Shown: piece by piece, positions 55,920-64,000 of the stretch
How the letters are laid out: each line of letters begins with the position of its first letter
Position numbering within the stretch: position 1 is the stretch's first letter
Source: Gracilaria gracilis
Lineage: Eukaryota; Rhodophyta; Florideophyceae; Gracilariales; Gracilariaceae
NCBI GenBank assembly: GCA_030374805.1
Contig: JARGSG010000056.1
Coordinates: 62,001 to 126,000 of the forward strand
Direction of reading: 5' to 3'
DNA length: 64,000 nt
Made by a program: the position numbers and the translations under genes
The notes under the pieces: model-generated
Databases searched by the model: none
Seen by the model: only the letters and a program-made list of their open reading frames with translations
What the model was told of the DNA's origin: nothing

Positions 55920-57750
55920 AACGCCTGCGCCCCACATCCCTTACGCGCCACTCTACAGTACGTTGGGAACGAGCGGCGTCACCAAATACAGTTCGATAGG
56001 CTGCTTTCGCAGGCGCCACGGGCTGTAACAGAAGTAGCGACGAGGCCCTGTAGCGCCGGAGGCTACAGCGGCGGTGAGTGGGGTGCCGCTGGTGGCGTGA
56101 GTTGTAGCAGCGGTGAGTGCATCGCCGCGGCAGTGCCTTGGGAGCCGGCGGCGGCGTGGGTTGTAACGGCCAGGTGCGGTAGCGGCTGCTAGAGTGGAGC
56201 CGGCGGCGGCGCAGGCTGTGGTGGCGAAGATGCGGCGGGAAGTGGGGAGCCTTTGGCGGCAAGGCAGGGAGCGTCGAAAGACTATAGTAGCCGCGCTTGG
56301 GGTTAGTGAGGACAACCGGAAGCGCGGGCTGTAGAGACGAAGGCGTATTACGCCGAAGGGCTAAAACTGCTATGAGTGGGGTACCGCCGGCAAGGCATGG
56401 GCCGTAGCAGCGGTGGGTGCCCCACCGTGTCGCTTAGTGGGAACGGGCGGTAGCGCGTGGTGTTATGACCAAGGGGGGATTCGGTTCTGAGTACGGTGCC
56501 TCTGGCCACGGAGGCTGCGGCGGCAAACGCGGTGGAGTGTGGGTTGCCGCCGGCGGCGCGGGGAGTAATGGCCAAAGGCTGTAACGGTGATCGGCACGGC
56601 GTGGCCCGCGGCGCATGCTGTAACAGCGCATGTTGCACAGCCACGTCGGTGGATGGGGAACAGCTCGCAGCCGAGACCATAATGGCTAGGAGCTGCGGTG
56701 GGTGTGCGCACGATGGTACCGGTGGCAGAGCATGCCGCTGAACACCCGTGGTAGTGGGTAGGGTCTCCCACCGACAGCTTAACGGAGTAAGGAGGCGGCA
56801 ATGGGTGTGGAGCAGGTGCCGCAAGCTGCAGCGGGAGAGCAGCGACGTTGAGACGGAGCCGCCGGCGTGACAATGTGTAACAACGGCGGTTAGTAGGAGC
56901 CCCGGAAACACGCGGGCCGTAAAGATCTGTGAATACTGGCGCCGGCGCGAAGGGTTTCAAACGTAGAAAGAGCCACCGGCGCCGGCACGAAGGGGTTTCA
57001 CAGCAGCTGCTCTTCGGGAGCGCGGTGCGCAGATTCATGTGCATTGTCTAAGACGCCGGCAAAGCCGGTGTGTAAGAAATCGGTCGCGGCGGTGTGACGT
57101 TGTGTCGATTTCAGGCCAAGGCGGTGCATGAGGTGCACGCGGCGGTAGCGGTGCGTGAAGTGCAGGTGGCAGCGGCGGCGTGTAAGTTCCACGCAACGGC
57201 GGAGTGTGAGGTGCACGCGGCGGTAGCGGTGCGTGAAGTGCAGGTGGCAGCGGCGGCGTGTAAGTTCCACGCAACGGCGGAGTGTGAGGTGCACGCGGCG
57301 GCTACGGCGGTGGATTCAAACCGGCTGTGATGTCGGAACGTCAAGCCACGTGCGGGGCTGCCGACAGAATCGCTGGTGGCACAGGTGGCTTTGTGGTTGA
57401 TGGGCAGCCGCCGGCAGCGGTGGAGGGGCACGAAGCTGGCGACAGCGCCGCCCAAGGCCCTGGCGTCAGCAGAAGTAGGTCAAAAATGTGGCTTTGTGGT
57501 TGGTGGAAAGCCGCCGGCAGCGGTGAGGGAGAAAGGAGCTCGCGACGGAGCTGCCGGCGGCGCTGGCGGCAGCAAACGAGGGCAGAGGTTGTGGTGGTTG
57601 GTGGGAAACCGCCGCGGCGTTACGCGAAACAGCCGCGGTGGTGGGGGAGCGTTGCAGCTCGAAATGAGGCATCGCCGCCGGCGTCGCAGTGGTAAATGAG
57701 GCGTCGCCGCCGGCGGTGGTGCCAAGCCACGGCGGTTACGTGGCAAAATG
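55920..57750. repeat. GC-rich degenerate minisatellites in the MULE-2 right arm
   Basis: About 1.8 kb of GC-rich DNA built from degenerate units such as GCGGCGGCGTGGGTTGTAAC, including two near-identical 78-base units at about 57125-57295 (GTGCACGCGGCGGTAGCGGT ... GCAACGGCGGAGTGTGAG). Long frames on both strands have repeat-derived composition only; I do not call genes here. Confidence 0.6.
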
Positions 57751-57821
57751 GCGACGCTGGTGAATAACCGGTAGTTTTGCATCCAGTGTTTTTTTGAACT
57801 AGTATATAAACTAAGCGCACT

Positions 57822-57894
57822 GACAGTAAGACCCAAAGGTGTTCATCTCGGGTGGTGACCAGGTTGGGTGGTGGGTCTGTGCCACATCCTTACC
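57822..57894 (-). repeat. Right terminal inverted repeat of MULE-2
   Basis: Read on minus: GGTAAGGATGTGGCACAGAC then CCACCACCCAAC. It is followed outside by the 9-base duplication GTTCTTCGG. Confidence 0.7.
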
Positions 57895-58546
57895 GTTCTT
57901 CGGCGTTGCGTCATCGCTGCGTCGTCAAACAGTAGGGGCAGTACACTGTAATGGCAGTGGCACCATGGCGCATGGAACATCGGCGCCTGAACTCGGTGTA
58001 CCAACCTAACGTTCCAACGGCACGTACCTATCGCACAGTACCAGTAGAACATAACGAAGTGGAACTCTGTACCCTGCATCGGCACGTAAACTCACTAGCT
58101 ACAACTACTTTAAAAAGCACAGGCAGTTGTTGCGCTCCTTCTACAATCCGTGAAGCTTGCCAAAATACGGAAATGAGCTCATTTTCCATTTTTGCACAGT
58201 AAGATTCGGCGCGAGACGAAGCGCCCTCACCGACGGCCTCACGGCGATTCTACCGTTCTCTTTCGTGCTTCATTAACAAATGTAGCAGCTATCGCATGCC
58301 TCTAAGTTCCATCCTACAGCGCGTATCTCGTATAACTGCAAAACGTTTTTCACATTACGCGTATTACGCGAAGCAGATTTCACAAAAAGTTCACGTCAAA
58401 TTCACTACGCTTTAGCCCCGTGAAGTTTCATCGGTGTTGTGGAGACTTGAAATTACGCTCAGCCCTTCAGTAGAAACTTCACTAGCGTGCGTAACGGATA
58501 TATAGATCAGTAGACTGGTTCAAATTCAAGTTTGAAGCGATGCGTA

Positions 58547-58608
58547 GTTTCATAGCTTCTGATCACTCTGATCACTTTGAACTTCAAAGTGATCAGAAGC
58601 TATGAAAC
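58547..58608. repeat. Perfect 21-base-arm hairpin with a competing inner palindrome
   Basis: The 21 bases at 58547-58567 (start GTTTCATAGC) are the exact reverse complement of 58588-58608. The 20-base loop includes CACTTTGAA, which forms a second perfect palindrome with TTCAAAGTG across the right arm. The right arm ends at the ATG of the Harbinger transposase frame (58602). The gap 57904-58546 shows no gene. Confidence 0.7.
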
Positions 58609-59787
58609 AGCTCGCGGTTCTGAAGAAGCAAACAAAGCGAGGAAACCAAATCCGGTTGATTCGTTGGACCACGATTCTACAATACCTTCTACAAAGAAGG
58701 GTCCAACATCCAACAGACACAACAGAGCCGCTTGTGATATCCTTCATGAAGTACAGAACCAACCACAACAACTACCAACAGAGTTGGATACATTCAAATC
58801 TGATTGCCACAACTACATTTGAGGATGTTTTCAACAACATGAATGATCAGGTGTGTTTGTCGTATTTTCGCTTTCTACGACAAGACGTACTAGAACTACA
58901 AAATTTGACGTGCCCTATTTCAGTGTTTACAACCGCACGCAATCGTTATCAGTCTACATCTCTCTTGGCTACATGTATTATCTTTAATCGCATGGCTACG
59001 CCCTTTTGCTGGGTTGATAAAGAAACCATGTTTCGAAAACATGCTTCGCACATGAGCGAAATATTCTGGGAAGTACTCGACTCTTTCCTTGACAACTACG
59101 AGAACCTTGCCGACTGGCCCACTATATGCCCCATATCTTGCGCAAACAGCAATGGAGTTGGCAGCTGCTGTGCATGAAAAAACCGATGCTTTGGACAACT
59201 GCGTTGGTTCTATAGATGGAACCGTGTTGAAGATAGCGAGACCGAACGAGAATGGTCTACAGAACGTCGTCTACAACGGACATAAATGCGCTCATGCACT
59301 CAGGTACCAAGCAATTGTCTGCCCTGATAGCATCATCCTTCACGCATAGGGCCCAGTAGAGGGTAGAAGGCATGATTGGACTTTGTACACACGTTCTCAG
59401 TTAGATGCGCAACTTGAGCAAGCACTTATGTTGGTGGAAAAGCAGTACTGCGTGTATGGTGACAGTGGCTATCACCGACGCGACTATCTCGAGACGCCAT
59501 TTCAAGGATCTCACCTTAGTGCGAATCAGAAGTACTTCAACAAGGGAATGGCAGGAGGCTGCATAACTGTCGAATGGATCTTTAAAGAGGTGAAGGTTTA
59601 TTGGAGTACCATGGATAATAGGAGGAAGCTGTGCGTTTTGCAAGCTCCGATGGGATCCCTTTATCTCGCCACTCTCCTCCTCATGAACATTCGAACTTGC
59701 TTCTACGGCAATCAAGTATCCATCTACTTTGGATGTACGCCTCCCACTCTGCATGAGTATCTCACCTCTCGTAGAACAAGCGAGTAA
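58602..59787 (+). mobile_element. PIF/Harbinger transposase, second copy, one frameshift and one stop
   Basis: Two overlapping frames code one HARBI1-like transposase: N-terminal FEDVFNNMNDQVCLSYFRFL and SLLATCIIFNRMATPFCWVD, then (after a slip near 59120) the catalytic part. The Asp of NCVGSIDGTV, the Asp of VYGDSGYHRRDYL and the Glu of ITVEWIFKEVKVYW form the DDE triad. A TAG at 59347-59349 stands before GPVEGRRHDWTLY, where Tyr is usual. The sequence is unlike the copy at 23829, so two Harbinger lineages are present. Its 3' end overlaps by 26 bases the 3' end of the minus-strand Myb-like gene, the standard partner of this superfamily. Confidence 0.75.
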
Positions 59788-60825
59788 TATGGAGGCGTAG
59801 CGGCGAGCTCAAAGTCCGCAGCGAGCGGAAGCTTAGCGAGGAGCGAAAATGAAGCGAAGCGAAGAACTTAGAGCGGAGCCGTGGAGCCGCGGAGCCTTCG
59901 TCACTGGCTTTGCCATCATCCATGGATCCTTTTCCACCGTCTTTACTCGCTCGAGGTGCTTCTCGGCCATGATCTTCTGCTCCAAAACCACGCATGACGT
60001 CCATCATCATGCGAAACTTCTGCAACTCAATCCGCTGTAGCTCCTCGCGTTCTCGACGACGTTCCGCGCGATCCAACTCCCGCTCTTTCCTTTCGGATTC
60101 GAACCGTTCACGATCCAGCTGCAACCGTTTCTCTTGGAGATCCATTCAACGCTTGTCACCACGCTGCAACGACGCAATAAAACTATGTGCTTCTTCGTCA
60201 AGAGAGAAGCTGCTTGAAGACTGAAGCTTGGCTTTTCTTGGCGTGCGTTCCTCGCCTCCTATTGCGTCTACGTCGCAAACAGAAATACATTCCTTCCTCT
60301 TTGTCTCCTTTTCCTTAATTAGTGCTCCCAATCGTTCCTTCTTGCGATCTAGTTCTTCCGCTTTCTTCTTCTTATCGCGTTTCGCCTTCAACATATCATC
60401 GCGAGCTTCGTTCATCCCGCTCATCAGCCCCTCAAACTCACCTACCTCATCACCAAGCCCGCTCATTAACGCCTTCGCCTTGTCATTACTGTCAAAACGA
60501 TCTTGTAACCACTTGTATCTGTCCTGAAGTATTTCCAGGTGACCGTGTATTTCAGCTTTTTGGTGCTGTTAATCTTTGACGCTGCGATTTCGAATCGCTT
60601 CCTAGTTTCCACATTTGAAGCTACATGTGCGCGCGCTGCGGCCACTTCCCGGACAAAGACAAGATCTTCTTCCTTCGTAAAACGATGACGTAGTGATTTT
60701 TCCCGCACCGCTTGTTTGTGGCTGCAGCTCGAGCAGTTGGTTGGTACAGGACGATCACTGGATGTTGCTACTTTGGTCGGGGAGGCGGTTGAGAGCTGTA
60801 GAGTTTGTTTTGTCTGTTCTTCCAT
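59762..60825 (-). pseudogene. Myb/SANT-like partner protein of the Harbinger element, decayed
   Basis: The ATG at 60825 (MEEQTKQTL) opens a frame with a Myb-like domain: RHRFTKEEDLVFVREVAAAR, then RFEIAASKINSTKKLKYTVTW. A single-base slip near 60545 leads to a frame with DRYKWLQDRFDSNDKAKALM, which completes the third helix, then long charged coiled coils (ELDRKKERLGALIKEKETKR). One TGA near 60146 separates RGDKR from MDLQEKRLQLDRERFE in the same frame. Harbinger elements use such a protein for nuclear import of the transposase and for binding element ends. The genes converge here and overlap at the 3' ends. Confidence 0.65.
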
Positions 60826-61100
60826 GGTAGAGGATTTCGCTTAAGAGAGCGAGGAATGCAAAAAGTAATGGTACAGCGCAAGATCTCAGGTCAGGGTGTT
60901 TGTCATGTTGGTTCACTAAAGAGCCCGATTTCACACTCCTGACTCACGAGACTTCATATAGGCTTCGTTACACGTTGCAAACTGGGTAGCGTGTATAGGA
61001 AATTTTACTCACGCACTCATGAAGTCGCTCTGCGTAAGTTTCGTACTACATATCTTAACCGCGTGGCCCAAAACGTCAGGAGAGAGTTTCGACGACAGTA
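60826..61100. other. Spacer upstream of two divergent transposon genes
   Basis: 275 bases between the Myb-like gene (minus) and the Cys-rich gene (plus). It probably includes the right end of the Harbinger element, but I could not find a matching terminal repeat. Confidence 0.35.
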
Positions 61101-64000
61101 ATGACATCCAAACCGGTAACTTCTGATCCCACCTACTTGCCAAAAGCCAGTCCTTGCGAGTCCTGCAATCAGCAATGTCTGAAAAGACCTTGTCGAAATG
61201 TCAACATCAGCCTACAGCATATACTCAGAAACTCAAAAGCCGACACATCCCTCTTTAAAAATCCCTTGGCGTCTCGAAAGCCAGGACCAATGTTTCTCTG
61301 CACCGAATGTGTCTCCCCAAAAGCGAGTTGGAAAGTCATAAACGACTTCAAACTTCATGGAAAGCGATCTACTTCCGACTTGAAATCTTGGAAAGCTAGA
61401 AAGATACAACTCGAACACAAACAATTTTCCTGTTACATCTGCAACTGCTTGCCCAGAAATGGTAAGGCAGACAAACGTCCCTCCTCAGCGCAATCAAATC
61501 GAAACGCTACATTGAATGCCACACTACTACAAGTTTTGGTACTGCATAACGAAGTTCGTGAAATGTTTTGTCACAATCTGGCTACAAGATCAAGTGTCGA
61601 CGTGCAGGATAGGTGCGTTTTGCTGGTTTCTGCCGCAGAATCACGATTGTGTTCGTGCTATCATAACCAAGTGTGGCATGCCTATCGATTTTGTTTGCAG
61701 AACAGTTTGCAATTTGCTTGTACGAAGAGAGGCTTCTGCGCTTTTAAGGATCACGGCTGCCTGGAACTTAACAGAAAATTAAGACCGCTTCCATCCATCG
61801 CAGTGAGCACTTTGGAAGATCTCGGAGCCTCTTCTGAGCTTGATGTTGCTATAAGAAATCATTCTGATTCGTTCTTTTCCTATGTAGAATTATCCGGAAA
61901 GCAGGTTTGCAGTAACTGCCATTACTTCATTACAAAAGGGAAACATGGATGTCCTCCGAACATAGGTTCAACATTTTTGGATAGTCCTGTCGACCGTTGC
62001 CCAGTAGATTGTGTCCTCTATGCGTTGGATGAAAGTGACAATTCGTCAATTTACCTTAATGACGATTGTATGTTTTGCTTAGCAAGCAATTTGAGGTCTG
62101 AAGCAGTTTCGACGCACTCTTCATCCCCTTAGGCCAGATTCTTGCCATTTAAGAAAGTGAATTTGCTTCGAAAGGAGCTTATAAAACGGAGCCTCTCTAC
62201 TGACTTTTGTACGAAGACACTCGAGTCTCGCATAAATCCTGTTCTTGTTGCACGTGAAATTCATCTGTTTACATTGTCTAGAAAGATTAGATGCTATGCA
62301 TCTGGTACTGCGATGACGGAGGTTGTAAATTCGTACATTTCAGTAGCACATGGTGATGAAATGTCCCTTTCTGTTAAGGGGAGAAACCGATTCTTGTTTC
62401 AAGTTGCGAATCATTTCTGCAAGAATCAGAGTGCATACTGTAGTGGGTTGTGGTCATTTGCTCACGAGGTATCGGCGATTCCTTCGAGACTCTGGTATTC
62501 TTACATAATGGATATGGCTTCTGCCTCTCAAATCGCAAACTGGAAAGTTATCTGTTCCGCTGAAAGCCTATCTCTACGTGAAGTATTTCCTATGTGTAAT
62601 GAGTACGAAAAGATGCCCGTTGAAGTCTTACAATGCTTCAAACAGGAGACGCAAAATAATATATCAAAGAACAAGCGGCTACCACGACGTGACTTTTTTC
62701 TGGCTGTCCGCACGCTCAAAGTTATTGAACAAGTTGTATATTCTCGTAACAGACGAGCATTTGGGCCACTTACATTAAATTTGTCGATAGGTGGGGTCTT
62801 AGAATACAGCGCGTCGTATACTAGTGTTCTTAACGCGCTTGGAGCAAATAAGTCTTATGACGTTGTGAACAAGATTCGACCTAATCAAATTTCAAGTCGT
62901 GAGCAAAGCCAGCGTGGCGCATTTGAAGATAAGGACATTTCGGACAGTTTTATTACCATTCAAGATGATAATTTTGACATTTTGCCATTACACAGTGTTA
63001 AGGCCGCTGGAAAACAACTCCCTTGGTAAACAAGACGGTAACGCAAGATATTGTACTGCCGCGTAAGAAGCAAATAGTTGAATCTACTTGGGTCATGGAT
63101 GAAGAGAGCGACAACAATTGGCGAGAGCCTAAAGAGGTTTTGAGGGATCGTTCTAAGTTTATCTCATCGGCAACGTGTGATGAAAGTAAGGAAGTTCTCG
63201 ATGACTTTGCTAGTGTAATATTTCGCGTTGTGTATAAGAATAGGAACGAATTAATTGGCTCCCCTGAAGTTCCGTCTACGTTTCGAAAAGAAAATAATGA
63301 AAAGCCCTACAAACATCAGGGTGTTAGCTTGAGGACGTTGCTACTGTCTGGTTTTAAGCATCACGGAGGCCAGGACGCCGACGAAGAGTCGCTTAACGAA
63401 CAGGATGTTGTATTTGTGGACGTATGTCGACTTAGCGCATCTGACATATTTACAATTCACCACAAGCTTACTATGATATATCAGTTGCTAACCCCTGGGA
63501 AACCCGGATGTCCCCGTTTTATTGTTGTATCAGGGGACCAACCGACATATAAAATGCTGATTGGCATTTGACGGAAATCTTATCTTAGACGGCGTGATGA
63601 CGGTGATGCTGGCTGTGAAAACGCTTGTCACAAGTGGCTAATTCCGTTTCCTGGATTATCTCATTTGGAGAAGCAAAGTCTGTTCCCACTTTGCAAAGAA
63701 CTATTACATGGAATGGGGCTACAAGAACTGGCCGCTTGCTCAGGGTTATCGAAACGCCAGGTCGAAAACATCCTGAATCACAGCCACTTTCGGAATAATC
63801 GCTCCTTTCTTTTTAGTCTATGTGCTGCTTTTGTTGTTCATGTCTCTGATCTTGTCCAGTCAGAGTCGCCGAATATTAGAGACGGGGTTTCTCGAATTAA
63901 GCGCTCCTCTTTGGACAAGAGGTTGGACGATGAAACAACAAAATCAGGGTTGGGTAAGTGCATTGCGAATATGGTCACTCGCAATACGTTTGGATTGAGT
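61101..64000 (+). mobile_element. Cys-rich transposase-like gene of unassigned superfamily, runs off the window
   Basis: The ATG at 61101 opens a product of at least 960 residues. The N-terminus has Cys pairs of zinc-binding type (CESCNQQCLKRPC, FLCTEC, SCYIC, VCSNC). After a TAG at 62130-62132 the same frame continues to KGRNRFLFQVANHFC and to TIQDDNFDILPLHS. A slip near 63020 shifts frame to a part with FVDVCRLSASDIF, then FIVVSGDQPTYKMLIGI, a TGA where Trp is likely, and WLIPFPGLSHLEKQSLFPLC. The Asp-containing DDNFD and SGDQPTY blocks followed by PFPG-x2-H look like the catalytic blocks of a DDE-type enzyme. The nearest type I can recall is the DUF6589 proteins. That link is from memory and weak. 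The frame is open to the window end. Confidence 0.45.

Larger units (their letters stand above)
50158..57894 (+). mobile_element. Mutator-like element MULE-2
   Basis: 7.7 kb, flanked by a perfect 9-base target duplication, GTTCTTCGG (50149-50157 and 57895-57903). Left end GATATAGGATGTGGGATAGA and right end reversed GGTAAGGATGTGGCACAGAC agree over about 30 bases with one gap. The layout equals that of MULE-1: an AT-rich leader (50231-51191), transposase, AT-rich spacer (53940-55233), ORF2, and a GC-rich minisatellite right arm. Transposase and ORF2 each carry frame breaks. No RING gene was found in its right arm. Confidence 0.85.

Noticed and set aside
55918-57836. Several long minus and plus frames in the MULE-2 right arm
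   Set aside because: They translate degenerate GC-rich tandem repeats; overlapping frames on both strands are equally long.

Overview
Eukaryotic nuclear DNA. Host genes are short and close together and are almost all uninterrupted; I see one convincing intron (163 nt, in a protein kinase). TATA boxes stand at sensible distances from starts. There is no bacterial gene order and no rRNA or tRNA gene that I can recognise. Intron-poor host genes beside dense mobile DNA, and a paralogous family of secreted Cys-rich coiled-coil proteins, fit a red alga of the florideophyte type. That assignment is inference; nothing in the window proves it.

Layout. (1) 0-12 kb: intact host genes. They are a PWWP/AT-hook chromatin protein, a beta-trefoil plus START-like lipid-binding protein, a TIP30-like short-chain dehydrogenase that seems to have lost its catalytic residues, a Sec14-like CRAL-TRIO protein and a secreted Cys-rich coiled-coil protein. 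(2) 12-27 kb: an island where almost every host reading frame is long and recognisable but carries one to several isolated stops or single-base slips. It holds the paralogue of the secreted protein, an uncharacterised DNA-binding-like protein, an ankyrin protein ending in a Prp5/DDX46-like C-terminal domain, a spondin-N secreted protein, a HIT/HINT hydrolase, a CAMK-type kinase fused to an alpha-synuclein-like 11-residue repeat tail, and a second SNF1/CIPK-like kinase. A PIF/Harbinger transposase copy lies between the two kinases. (3) 29-58 kb: nested transposons. Two Mutator-like elements (MULEs) have terminal inverted repeats and perfect 9-bp target duplications (29071-47430 and 50158-57894). 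The first was split by a Ty3/gypsy LTR retrotransposon (31184-42829, 5-bp target duplication, minus strand). A pogo/Tigger-like transposase copy sits between the MULEs. (4) 58.5-64 kb: a second Harbinger element with its Myb-like partner, then a Cys-rich transposase-like gene running off the window.

The most novel element is the MULE pair. Besides the transposase, both copies carry a second, co-oriented gene for a zinc-finger-like protein that I do not recognise from described MULEs. Both also have a GC-rich, minisatellite-filled right arm, and in the first copy that arm carries a RING-H2 ubiquitin-ligase gene on the opposite strand. The most interesting host architecture is the kinase with the synuclein-like membrane-binding repeat tail.
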